A program made the position numbers and the translations under genes. The notes under the pieces are model-generated. The model worked only from the letters and a program-made list of their open reading frames with translations, had not been told where the DNA came from and did no database searches. Shown piece after piece: positions 23,689 to 35,663 of a stretch of 64,000 nucleotides of DNA (position 1 is its first letter; the number at the start of each line of letters is the position of its first letter). Where the stretch lies: assembly GCA_950106755.1 (NCBI GenBank), contig OX467092.1, positions 26,984,582 through 27,048,581 of the forward strand, in the 5' to 3' direction. Source of the stretch: Climacium dendroides (lineage: Eukaryota; Streptophyta; Bryopsida; Hypnales; Climaciaceae).

Positions 23689-26600
23689 TCAATCTTCTTT
23701 GGCCTCATCATTTCCACCAAATTGTGTGGAATTACCATTCCAATATGTGTTACCCGTTGGAGCACCCTCGTCGTCTTTCCGTAGAGTGTGAACATTACCA
23801 CCACCTCCCCTTCTCTGACTCAACCTTCCAGCTTGTGCAGAAGTCTCTTGGTTAGAACCACCATTGTATGGAGTTACAAATGGTGGCTCTGGCAAGCTTG
23901 AATTAACCATTGGAGGCTGAGAACCCTGCCTCAACGCTCTCGATGTAGTTGGATTTGCATCTGAAGTTCCATCAATGATGACAATGTAAGTGTTCTTCAT
24001 ATTGATGTTACGAGCTCACTACACTAAAATTGGTAAATAGTGTTGGCTACACTAATTGTCAACAATAACACTAATTGTGATTTGCAAGGTTAGTGTTAGA
24101 ACATTATTTACCCATTCTAACACTATTTTAGCTCTATAGGTGGATATCAGAGTTTCCCAGGGAAGGGCCAAAGTTTGACGTGACGGCAGGAGTTAAGTGC
24201 CCCAACACTAATTATCACCCAACACTATTTACCAATTTTAGTGTACTCAGACCAGTCTCTATTGGACATGCTCAGCACCAGCTTCAACTAAATGAAGTAA
24301 GACCAAGGTAAATGATAGACATCAGAGTGATAGTGTTAACTACTCAACGCTCAAGCTAAAGATAGAAAAGCCACATTGGAAGCTGTCAGTCAAATATAGT
24401 AACTTTTGAAACACATTTCTTCGTCCAAAAATGAAGGGCATGGTTTCTTCTTCCTACTGGAAGAGACCACTTTTGGTCATTTGGACACTTGGGGTTAATT
24501 TTTTCGCCAAAAAAAGGTTCCTCCACCCACGAAGAGTCAAGTTACCCTGACATGCAACAACAAAGATTCAAGAGAAAGATTTCCAGAAGGGTCTTGGAGG
24601 CTTACCGTTCTGAGATGCAGACTCGGAGCTAGTTTGATCTCGAGAAGCGGCAGCAGGACTGCCGTATACATATGGGGTCAAAAACGACAGGAACCTCCCT
24701 ACGTAAGAGCCAGCAGGCGCGGTTGATTCACTTTGTGAACGACTGTCCGTAGCATTAGTTGCTGAAGCCCTAGAATGAGGTGGAGCATCCTTTAGATTAC
24801 CACTGCCTATTAGTATCAAAGCTGAGCGTGGACCAATGTCCAACTTAGATAATGTCATATCCATATCTGCACAAAATATGGACACTTGAATTAGAGCAAC
24901 TCTCGTTATAATCACGAAGTGCCATGCACATGAATGTCATTAAGAGCAAGTCGTTTGTAAGAAAATCCAGCTTAACCTGAGACTGGCAGAATCACACAAG
25001 CTGGCAACAAATGTACTACTTTGTACAGCAAGAAATGAAGAGGAATGAAAGAAGTTGAATAAGAAATAAGCTACCTCCTTCAGTAAACACTTTTCGAGGA
25101 AATGGAATGGCCAATTGAAACTCCATGTTCCCATCAGTTCGCTGTAGATCCACGAAATTTTTCACCTCCCGCAACAGCTGGTATGACTCGAATGTTCCTT
25201 GGATTGTTTCACCATTTGTGAGTCTCACCTGCAGCGGAAATGGGCCGGTTCTGACACGTACTGGTTTAGGCCCCGATGGTTCCCGCTGCAAAGGGACCTT
25301 CTTTCCATTCCCCTGCTTGACACCAGTTGTAGCAGACTGTTTTTGAACAGTCTTCGAATCTTGCAAACTGCTTTTCAAAACCTTAGATGTTGGAGCTGAT
25401 GCGATGGGTCCTATTTCAGTGCTACCTCCAGGATCACGACTGTCAACCGTCAAGGGTCCAGACTCTGGAATCAAGCGTGCCTCTGGAGGGCTCCTAGTAA
25501 CTTCAGCTGGTGCCGGAAGGTCCACATCCATAGATGATTCGTCAGTTCCACTGGGAAGCAATCCTACAGACTCGGCAGCCGCAGAATGCATCCCCGTGCT
25601 GGAACTTGATGAGACTGCTGAGTCTTCCACCGTAGAGTTGCCTGCACTTGGCAAGCACGTTATTGAATAACCGTACTGTCCTTAGAATGCATTGCTAATT
25701 TTATATCATAATGACGAAGGATTCATAGTTTGGAGATGACCAATTAGTTGATTGTATTGTGAAAATCTATTTCAAATGGGGCCAAATTTCACATTACCAG
25801 AAGTAGTGAAGAGCATTGCATATGTTCATCAAAAATTAAGAATGATTGAACAAGATAAATTCCCCACTCATTACTGCTAATAAATAATGAGGCCTATTTA
25901 GGCTTTGGGGTAATGTAGGCGGTAAAACTTGCACATCGCCTATTTGCAGTTGTCAGTCTTGCAACACTGATGATACGATAGTACTTCACGTAAACTGGAA
26001 ACAAGACAAATTGTAACATGCAACACCGCACTACCAATGTATTATTGTCGTGGCCTCACCTGCAGACTGAGGTTCAGGAGCAGAAGAAGCAGTGCCACTC
26101 GCTGTCATGTTGTTTGCTGTAGAAAGAAAGGCGACCATCGCGCTTGCTACAGCTCTCTGCACCTGATAGAGAGCATAATTTGAGTATTCTAAAATACTTT
26201 CTACAAGGCCCTGTGACATTAAAAAATAGAGATTGCAATAATATTCGGTACTACTGAAGCATATGCGCACATGAGACACGTTGTCCACCTTTGACGTGTG
26301 ACCTATATTATACAGATGAAGGGCCTCATCCAGAAACCAACAACATATGTTTTACAAGTAGACAAACCTCAGTGTTAAAAGTGGTGACGGCATGTCGAAG
26401 AGCTGTCAAAAACGCCTCTGCTTCTTGGTAGCCCTCTGCCAAGATAACACATTCAATGTGACGCTAAAGCTGAAAACCTTGTTCAATTATGGGACAGTGA
26501 TTAGAGTATACCACAAACGTTAAAGTAACAACCCCCAGCACATAGAATATCTACAGCATCCGTGACAAAAGTCTGCACTCGACGCTCTCCAATAGCGCTG

Positions 26601-27690
26601 CCTCAACGGACAAATAAGCTCATATCAAATGTGTTCGCAACTTGACATGCGGAAGCTGTCCAATCAGATGTGGACACAACAAAACAGATTACTGGGAATG
26701 TGCAATTAGAGAGAGCTGAGAGCATACAAGACTAATTCAAACAGCTAAATACGGTTGGGCAAAGAACTGGAATGCTAAGGTATCAGAAACAGAGGCCGTA
26801 CCGAGCTGTTGCAGCAATGATCCTTTGTAACCAATGAATGTAATCGTCGGAATATGTCTTATGGGAACTTAGGAAGTTTTTGTTAAGGAATAAACTCTCA
26901 ACATTGCTCCATCAACTCACCAGAAACCCTAGAAGAAATTCCAAACTTCAACGATCGCAACAGCCTCACTGTTCCAAATCTCGGTGAAACGATTCCGAGG
27001 ACAGTTACTGATCCAAAAGCAGAGCAAGTAACAAAACAAGGGACAGCAACTGATTGCAATAGAGAGGATACAAATAGCCGAGAAATAATTAGCATCCTTG
27101 CTTCCCTCCTGCAATCGTAGCATCAGGCTCTGCTTCTTCACCTCATCCAACACCTGTCAAAAGTCCATCTCAAATTAGGTCAATCTCGGGTTTCTGGATG
27201 AAAGGTTGTGAATTGAAATCCTAGATACTGAAGTTACTATTATTTGTTAATTTGGGTGTTACTCAAACATCCCCGGAGGAGGACTTGAAAGTACACCCTA
27301 ATCAAATTTCATTCGGTTCTTTCAATTACTCCGACGTAAAAGCCCTTGATGAAATTCCAGCAGAATACGATTCCTCTACCCTAGAAACCTCAATTCAATT
27401 GCTTTTCCAGAAAGAACGCACCGCAGGATTCTGAAAAGTTGTCAACTCCAGCGATACCGACTCCTCATTCTCCCCTGTGGAAACACCAAAACCCTGAAAC
27501 ATCAGTCTGTAACTCCATCATTCATTAATTCATCCACTTTGGCAACACACACGGAAACTCTACCTGCGACGAAGACGACGAGCACTAAATTGTCGGCCTG
27601 AGCGCGCACGATGGCCTCGGATATGGAACCCTGGAAAAACAGAGTCCCCGGGGGATCCGAGAGATCCTGGAGCCCGGCGGCAGCCTCCAT
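23689..27690 (-). CDS. PUX11: PUX11-type UBX-domain protein (CDC48 adaptor), complete
   Basis: Nine exons on the minus strand join in frame: 27564-27690, 27422-27474, 27072-27153, 26802-26867, 26368-26435, 26060-26162, 25075-25641, 24606-24866, 23689-23960 (1599 nt, 532 aa, about the same length as Arabidopsis PUX11). The N-terminus is a thioredoxin-like UAS-type fold (LFFQGSISEAIVRAQ, then FPIRHIPTITFIGYKG). A low-complexity Ser/Pro linker follows. The UBX domain (about 300-378) carries the FPR loop (347-349, in IPFPRKVF) that docks on the CDC48/p97 N domain. The C-terminal tail GGGNVHTLRKDDEG..GNTYWNGNSTQFGG is the conserved signature of plant PUX11 proteins. Role by family: a CDC48 cofactor in ubiquitin-dependent protein handling. 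The start is the first Met of exon 1. Exon 4 is only 66 nt and was placed by homology; it restores the frame exactly. A MITE sits in the last intron. Confidence 0.93.
24022..24243. mobile_element. 222-bp MITE in the last intron of PUX11
   Basis: Left end CACTAAAATTGGTAAATAGT (continuing GTTGG) and right end CCAACACTATTTACCAATTT (continuing TAGTG) are perfect inverted repeats of 25 bp. TA flanks both sides; alternatively, if a terminal A/T belongs to the element, ACT is duplicated. The first reading suggests a Tc1/mariner type, the second a CACTA-like one. The interior repeats the motif AACACTAAT. It lies in intron 24605-23961 well away from the splice sites. Confidence 0.65.
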
Positions 27691-28400
27691 GCCGACGCAA
27701 TGGGATGCAAGTGGAGCAGAAAACAGACGGCGGAGTGGAAGTGGGAAACGGGAGAAGTAAGATTTTGTGCAGGAAAGATGAAGCACGGCGAGTATCTTGA
27801 GTATCTTGGGGAGCACAACGACGAAGACGAAGAAGACGAAGAAGACGAAGACGAAGAGTCGAAAGCTTTGGGGGCAAGCGAGACCTCCTGCCCAGGCTGC
27901 TGCCCATTAAAAAAATTCCAAAGGAAAAAATTTTGTTCGCTCTACAAAATTTTGCTTCAGATTTATTTTTGCTACTCCGCATTATTTTCCCAATCTTGTT
28001 CCGTGGTGTCAATTTTGCTCTCTAGAACATAAAGGCGATCTATAAAGTCTTGGGATGTAACCCTAAGGAACCCACATATATTGCACCAAAAATTGTCAAA
28101 ATTTTTGCCACCAATTAGATCAAAAGTGCCGTAAAGCAAAAAAATAAATAAAATAATGAAAAATAAAATCAACCCCTCAAAATTGCACTAGTCTAATATG
28201 AAAATTTTTGAATTTTTTTTCACGAACATTGACCTTTTAGATTGCAAGATTATAGCATTTGAAGTGAGGAGGAAAAAGAATTGCAAACCCAATAAGTAGG
28301 CTCACCAAGACTTAGTTTGGCTCTTCTTTGAATGAGAATTTTGTACGAAAACATACTTGGGGGGAAGAAAAGACCAATACATTTCATATCATGTCATTTA
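27691..28400. other. Region 5' of PUX11
   Basis: Bases 27816-27860 are a purine-rich (GAC/GAA)n microsatellite, which reads as a CT-rich leader or promoter on the PUX11 strand. From 27900 the sequence is AT-rich with no recognised gene. Confidence 0.4.
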
Positions 28401-28437
28401 ATTCAACTTGTCAAATTTTATCCTTCTATGAATTTCT

Positions 28438-28505
28438 TCCATTTTGCAATCCTCCTTTGTGCCATTTTCACGGAATAATCGCCATTTTCCTGAAATTTTT
28501 CATAT
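28438..28505. repeat. Copy of the right end of the 35009-35569 TIR element
   Basis: TTCCATTTTGCAATC followed by CTTTGTGCCATTTTCACGGA matches 35505-35560 almost base for base. The outer AATTCCCC terminus is degenerate here, and the left partner was not found. Confidence 0.45.
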
Positions 28506-29083
28506 TGGTGAATATTTGAGTGCTAATAGATACAAGTTATGGATTGTTAAAATGACATTATGACTCCACTCTATGGATAATTTTGTAAGAACCAACTTAC
28601 CAAGATTTTTAAAGTAGAAACCCTAAATCCTAAAACCCAAACTCTAAAATCTAAAATCTAAACCGTAAACTAATTTCTACTTCAAAGAACCAACTTACCA
28701 AGATTTTTGAGATAAATTTCTACACAATAGCTAGCATGTAAAGTACTTCCTAATTTTTTCAAAATACTTTTATTTAGTAAATTAAATGCCCAAGCATAAT
28801 GTTCTCACATATATTTTATTTTTAAAAAAATTCTTTTTAAGAAGTAGAAATGAAGAGGGTTTTGGTACTAGTGTTATAAGTTGTTTAGTGGCAAGGGGAA
28901 CATAATGACCTTTGATCTAGGATTTCATGATTTAAAAAGATTATATTTCTACTAAAGAGGTACATTTTTGGCCCTTATGTCAAAAAAATTTATGAAATGT
29001 ACTCAAATTGAATTTATAAGCACAAATCCATTCCTTGCTCTATAGACATTTGCCCTTTGGGACTTGAAGGAAAGGCATCAATT
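28506..29083. other. AT-rich DNA with telomere-like degenerate repeats
   Basis: Around 28618-28670 runs a degenerate series of CCCTAAA-type units (AAACCCTAAATCCTAAAACC and variants), flanked by two copies of GAACCAACTTACCAAGATTT (28589 and 28686). It is too short and diverged to be a telomere. Nothing else was recognised. Confidence 0.4.
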
Positions 29084-29510
29084 CATCAATCATTCTAGTT
29101 ATGGCTTCAATTTTAGTTAAAATATATTTTAATTGTTGCAATAGTAAAAAAAAACTACAAATAAGATGCAAACTCATTGCAAATGGACCTTTCAAGTTTA
29201 AGAATTTTGTATTGCATAACTATTCAATTTGAATTTTTTTTTGTCCTCTATTGTCGATCAATTAGTTTGAATTCATACTAGACACCAATATGTAGTGTGT
29301 TTGGCTATGGGTATTTAAATGTAGTAACGTACATAGCAAAAAAAACAAGTTTAATTCTAATAACAACCTTTTGGTCAAATTTGGTTTAGCCAATTTTGAA
29401 GTGACCTTTGAGATTTATGTGTTGGCATATATAGGTCCACTTTGCAACTATAGGATACCTTCGTAGCACCTTCGTAGCTAAAATTGAAGCCATAACTAGA
29501 ATGATTGATG
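29084..29510. mobile_element. 427-bp element with 33-bp perfect terminal inverted repeats
   Basis: 29084-29116 (begins CATCAATCATTCTAGTTATG) recurs inverted without mismatch at 29478-29510. The interior is AT-rich and non-coding. Perfect arms imply a young insertion or recent conversion. No convincing target duplication. Confidence 0.55.
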
Positions 29511-29533
29511 GAATGAAGCTCATACAAAAATAA

Positions 29534-29773
29534 GGCCATATTCGTTAAAATGAGACAAAGTGTAGTCTCAATTTTATCTTGGACTCGAAGATAAATTGTT
29601 GTAACTATTCAATTTTGAGACTATTCGGTAATTTGAGACTTTCATATATTAATATGTACAAAAACCTTTGATTGCCCAAGGTTGCACTCTCATTTTATTT
29701 TGACTCAAGGATTAAATCACTATAATTGTTTTAGGGTTGAAGTCTCAAAATGGTCATTTTAACGAATATGGCC
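29534..29773. mobile_element. 240-bp MITE
   Basis: Starts GGCCATATTCGTTAAAATGA and ends with the inverted TCATTTTAACGAATATGGCC (offset by a few bases internally). ATAA lies directly outside both ends. The interior repeats GTCTCAA/TTGAGAC. The superfamily is not resolved. Confidence 0.6.
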
Positions 29774-32700
29774 ATAAATGATAAAATGAAGCAAGAACAA
29801 AAATAACCAAATTTCAAAGCCATACTACTAAAAAAATTCTATTTGTAAAATGTAAAATGTAAAAATTTATATCATATTTGACATGTGTCAAATGTTGTCA
29901 CAAATGTTTAAAGTGAAATCAAATGTTAAAAGCCTTGAAATGAAAATTTTAAAAAATAATGATAGAAAGGTGATTGAAATGGATGAATTGATAAAGCTTT
30001 TAATTTGCTTATATTGGCAAAATGGATTTGAAGTTATATGAAGACAATATTTTGGAATTTTTGTGAATAGTAAATAATTAGAATTAGGGAGAATTTTTCC
30101 TTCATTCATTAAATTAAATGAGTTTATGGAATTGAAATCTTAAATCAAGATTAAATTAAGTATACATTTTTTAGAATATGTAATTTTAGAAGAATTGTAT
30201 TTCATTAATTTCCATTGAATTTTGCAAATTTCTTGTTGTGAATTATCAATATGATAGATTCCATTTAAATTGCTTAAGGGGCAACATCATTTTGATAGCA
30301 AAAGGGTACAAATTTAGCTCTTTTAAAAATTAGGGGTTTAGCAATTTGAGAGTTCAAAGTTTATGTCTTAAGGAGATCTTAGACATGAGTTTTTTCTACA
30401 TAAAAAATTAGAAAATTTGATAGCTTGATAAACAATCAAATACAATGTCCTTTGATCATATTGCTCCATGATTCATCAATCTTTTTATCCTACTTCAACT
30501 CTTTATAATTTTGAGGCTAAATTGCAAAATTATGATTTTCATATCACATCTAGAAGCAACTTGCATAACTTGTAACCTATAGAAGAAAAAAATGACAATA
30601 TTTGAACTAATTCTAAGCATAATTGGATTAATTTATGGTTCAATTTTCTAATAGAACACAATAAAATGTGAGTACATTTTATACAAAGTTTAGGTTTTCT
30701 ACTCCCTCAAAATTCAATTGCTACAAAATAATCCTATTGAAGTAAACTGACAACCTTACAAAATTACATTCCCAAAGTACAATGTGTTGAACAATGGTAT
30801 TGACTCATATATTTATCATAATCATTGATTTCTACTACAACTATTGCAATTTGGACCTCCCAAAACAAAGAAGTAGAAAGCCTAGTCATTTGAAAAGCAA
30901 AGATGATTTCTTATACGATGGAGTAATAGTCTACTTTATTTGGGGAGATTTGATAAAAATATTGAACATTAAAATTCTATATTTGTCCCATTTGTGAGAG
31001 TTGAATTTAGAAAATGATTGATGTAAGGGAGGTGGTGGGAGGTGGATAGTACTATCTTTAGTTGTCAAAACAAAGTTTTCCAATCTAATTTGACAATTAA
31101 TTGTACATAACATGTACTCTTGTATGGAAGATGTTCCAATAAGGAATTTTAGTACATAGACATAGACATGCTAGTGGTGTTGCAAAGTTACCAATCCTTC
31201 ATTCAATTTTTCTACCAAGATTTGAAGCTTCCAACTCATATTCTTAGTATTGCAAAGGTATTTCATATTTTTTATTCATCTTTTGATTATCATGGACAAA
31301 TTTTTATAGGGTAAATGGAAGATCTAATTTTTGGAATGGATGTTTTAATGTTGATTGCTCATCATTAGGGTATGAGATTCTAGAATATGATCGATTTAAT
31401 CTCAATATGTATTAATGTGGATATTGCATTGCATTAGCTTTTGGTGCTCAATATCAAAAGTTTATATTATTTTTCAAATTAACAATTTCAATAAATAAAA
31501 TGTCAATTTATCATTACAATATGAGTGAACTAGAGTTGATGTAGTAAAATTAGGCAAAATTATCTAGGGTTGTGTGCTTAGAAGAAGAATATGGCAACCA
31601 AGTATGGAACTATGAATCCTATTCAAAACTAAATATGCAAAAGGAAGACTAGAATTGTCCTTTGAAACATTGCAAGGTTGCATTAGCATAAACATTCACT
31701 TGTGGTATGTCTAATTTGGTACTTTATTAATGCAACTATTGCAATGTACATTGGGCACTAAAAGGAAAACATGTTCACCACAAGTAGCTAAAATACAACT
31801 AAGTGTCCTATACAACTATCTTGCAACCGTAGCCCTTTCTATTTGTACCAAATTCTTACAGCATTGTTTGAAAGCATTGCTTTACATCATTAGTACAATG
31901 TTTTAGTTGCAAAGCAATTGTAGAATGAAGTGGATATATTGTTCTAGTCGCAAAGTAGTCATAGATTGAAGTGTAGGATTATGAGAGTTGTAACAGAGTT
32001 CAAATTTGGAATGAATGTGAGTTATTCTCCATCCAATATTCATTACAATTGTCAATGTGGACTAGTTCACACTCCATGTTATCCACCATGTCAATTTGCA
32101 GTTACATAAAACAACTAGAAAATGACTAGGAAACAACTGCAACTATAAAATGATAGTAGTTGTTTTCTAGTAAATTTGTAGTCATTTCTTACTTGTTTCC
32201 TAGTTGTTTTGTAGTTGTTTAGTAGTTGTTTCCTAGTTGTTCCAAAATCATTTTCCAATTGTCTTATATCAATTGCCTCATACCAATTGTCAAAAGACAT
32301 GTAAGTAGTTGTATCCTTATATAAAGAATTTTGTTAATAGAATTCTAAGATTTATATAGTTTGTAGATTTCTACAATTTGTAGATTTTGAAATCTACAAG
32401 TTGCAAATGCGCTACAAACAAGTTGCAAATGAGTCACAAACAAGTTACAATGAAGTCATTAACAAATCGCAAACAAGTCATAGATGAGATGCAGATAAAT
32501 TATACACAAGTCAAAATGAAGTCACAATTGAGTTACAAATGAGTCATAGATTAGTCGCAAATGAGTTGTCAATGAATTGTACAAGTCATCAATTGAATAA
32601 TCAACTTCAGGTGGCAACAAATACTACATAAGCAACCACATCATAAAATGCATCAATGAAGTTCCAAGTAAGCTAATGAATGAGAAACGATCTCATTTTG

Positions 32701-34842
32701 CCTTGCAACTAGATACAACTAAAAAACTTGTTCACAACAACTACAAGCCTCTAAATTCTCACCAATCACAAATGTTCAATGCAACCCCAAAACCAATTGC
32801 AAAACCAGTTGCAAAACCCCTCCATTTCTTCTAGTAGAAGGATGCTCTAATTTATGATGCAATCTATAAATGCATTCTATTGGAATTCAAAATTGTATCA
32901 AATAGGTTACAAATATCGGAAAGTAAGCATCTCTAAGGGATCATTTGTAGTCGTTTACAAGGATGTGTCATTTCTTCAATTTATTCCAATTAGAATCAAT
33001 AGAATATGAATAATGCCTTCTTATATAGTATCTTCTAATTATTGGTTCACTATTGTGATTATTTCTTTGAAAATAAAGTATCACTAAATCTTTAAAGTAA
33101 GCTAATCCATTATTAACAATTGCCTAATTTTTTCATCCTATTTTTGGCTTCAATTCCGTTCAAAAATCCATCTAAATCCATTCATTTTCTAACAAAAACA
33201 CTGCATTAATGCCAACAAGGGATAATGTGTGTCCATTTTTATAATGTTGAATACTTAAATACCATTAGATACATAAAAGAGTGGTTATAAATAATAGATT
33301 ATTGGGTGTCTATTACTCTATTCTATGAGTGGTTTTGCAATTTTAGGGAAGACTACTTTAATTATTTATAAAAAATTCAATTTCAATATAAAAATTATAA
33401 TTCCACTTGGGGTGATTTGTGACACAAGTGCAAACCTCTAAAAACTATATGTACTTCTTGAAGTTGTTCATAAGATATTCACATTGCTAATTAAGGTAGT
33501 AATAGGCTTGTCTAGCTTATATACACTTCAATTGATTCAAAATAAGTCATGTTTAAAATCATACATACTAAATTTGCTAGCATTGAATTTATTGCAAGAG
33601 TTGAAGAAGTTTGATCAATTGTGAAATATTCAAGAAAGAGACTAGCAAACAATTTTCAAATTTGGTAACACTTATAAATTACAACCATCATGTGTTGCCA
33701 TGGCTCTAAAGATTTAGCATGTAATATGCATGCTTGCTAATTGGATCGTATAGAAACATTCAACTTTAGGATTTTTCAGATTTTCATTTTGGAATAGAAA
33801 CTAAACTTGATAATTTTATTTCATTAGTTGGATTCAAATTCAAAATATATTGTTTTCATGGCTAAGTTAAGATCAAAGAAAAAGACCTTAAATTTCCAAT
33901 GCAAAAAATAGCAAATGCATGTAGAAATCTAAGCATTTTTAAACTTATGTTTTTAGAGTTGAAAACCAACCTTTCCAATAGAAGATGTGTTTGTCCTAAA
34001 TTTCTATATTTGTTTTAATTCTAAAAAAATTGATTTATATGAATTTTTATTCAATTTTTTCTAGAATCTTCAGGATTTTTAGATAGTATTTTGTTTCTTT
34101 TAAACTCTATACCTAAAGTTGACTAAATAAGAATTTTGAATATTTTGTAGTTTAATTAATACTTCACTTTATACCATGTAATTTAAGGGTTTTTTTTTCA
34201 TTTTCTATGAAGCGCCATAGTGACAATATTAAATGTAATAGTGGTGCTCCAAATTTCAACATTCATCCACATAATGAATAGAAATCATCACATTAGCACA
34301 TATCACATATCCATAATTCTATTTTCATCCACAATTTGGCAATTTCATCTGAGATTTATTTTTAATTTGAATTTTTTTGGCGATTTACAGGGGTTTTTTC
34401 ATGTTTTTTTTCTATCGGTGTGGTGCCAAGCCAAAAAATTTGCACCAAATCACCAAAAAAAACCCTAATGTAATTACCTACTTACCTTCCATCCCATTGC
34501 ATGGTCTTCTAAGAAGGGCAAAAATCTAGGGTTGTGATAGAAACAAGACAAGACACTAACAAAATAAGGTAATGATCAGGGATTTTCTTTTCTATTTGCA
34601 CATTCAAATGTTTTTTCCTGCTAAAGCTTCCCAATTTTGACCTTGCTTACAATTATTGCTTGCCAATTAATACTTTGTCCGTCATCTCTCTAGCTTTCTA
34701 GAGAACTTTGACACTTCAACTTTTGGTACATGATTGTGTCTTGCTCCTTTTTTGTTTTTGTTTTTGGGAAAAGGGTATGCATTGAAAGAATTCTAGCTCT
34801 GTTTGGGGCATTGAATGTATTGAACACTCTCAACAACTTCTT
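29774..34842. other. AT-rich intergenic DNA, no gene recognised
   Basis: Low-complexity AT-rich sequence. Two notable stretches are described separately in the findings (short degenerate repeats at 32100-32590). Otherwise only chance open frames of about 60-75 codons. Confidence 0.4.
32100..32590. repeat. Degenerate short tandem repeats (about 11-12 bp)
   Basis: 32100-32240 repeats TAGTTGTTT and its inverse. 32385-32590 repeats CAAACAAGTTGCAAATGAGT-like units (AAGTYRCAAAT) with variable spacing. The pattern suggests a decayed minisatellite. Confidence 0.45.
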
Positions 34843-34962
34843 CATCAATTTCTAGACTATCTTGCTCCATTAAAAGCCACAGCATCAATTTCTAGACTAT
34901 CTTGCTCTATTAGAAACCACAGCATCAATTTCTAGACTATCTTGCTCCATTAGAAGCTACAA
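34843..34962. repeat. Three tandem 40-bp repeats
   Basis: Three adjacent copies starting CATCAATTTCTAGACTATCT at 34843, 34883 and 34923, with only a few substitutions between them. Confidence 0.75.
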
Positions 34963-35008
34963 TTGAAGTGATCATTACTGATGTCTATGCACATAAATAG
35001 CTCCCTAT

Positions 35009-35569
35009 ATGGGGAATTTCATTAAAATGGCAACATTCCGCATGCCATTTACACGAGTCAAGAGCACATATGACATCGCTTCTTGGCATGTCAACCTCAT
35101 AGAGGTGAAGAGCACATATGACATCGCTTCTTGGCATGTCATCCTCATAGAGGTGTCAAGCATGGCAACGTTCCGCATGTCATTTACACGAGTCAAGAGC
35201 ACATATGATAAGAGCACATATGACAAGAGCACATATTCCGCATGCCATTTACACGAGTCAAGAGTGCATATGACATCGTTGAGTCAAGAGTACATATGAC
35301 ATCGCTTCTTGGCATGTCAACCTCATAGAGGTGTCAATTCTATTTCCAACAAGTCCAAATTGCAACACAACTCTAATGTTTCTTCATCCCCGTGCCATCT
35401 TTCTGTCAACCTCATAGAAGTGTCAATTCTATTTCCAACAAGTCCAAATTGCAACACAACTCTAATGTTTCTTCATCCCCGTGCCATCTTTCTGTGAATT
35501 TTTTCCATTTTGCAATCTCCCTTTGTGCCATTTTCACGGAATAATTGCCATTTTAATGAAATTCCCCAT
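35009..35569. mobile_element. About 560-bp TIR element filled with internal tandem repeats
   Basis: Left end ATGGGGAATTTCATTAAAAT and right end ATTTTAATGAAATTCCCCAT are inverted repeats that continue inward for about 30 bp (to ATTCCG). CTAT flanks both sides (35005-35008 and 35570-35573), a probable 4-bp target duplication. The inside is built from shuffled copies of CGAGTCAAGAGCACATATGA and CTTGGCATGTCAACCTCATA blocks (35030-35320), followed by a near-perfect tandem duplication of period 89 (35316 and 35405). No coding capacity. Confidence 0.6.
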
Positions 35570-35663
35570 CTATGAACCTTTCCCTTCTAAAAATTGTATT
35601 TTTATTCAATCCGAGTTATAATTTACCAAAAAAATTCCATTCAATTGCTTTCTTTTCCTCCAT

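Noticed and set aside
26530..26660. Open stretch with AIGERRVQTFVTDAVDILCA as a PUX11 exon
   Set aside because: Exon 26802-26867 (FPIRHIPTITFIGYKG) fits the homologous position, has good borders and keeps the frame exactly; adding the other stretch would not.
28618..28670. CCCTAAA-like run as an interstitial telomere
   Set aside because: Only a few degenerate units with variable spacing; more likely simple-sequence drift.
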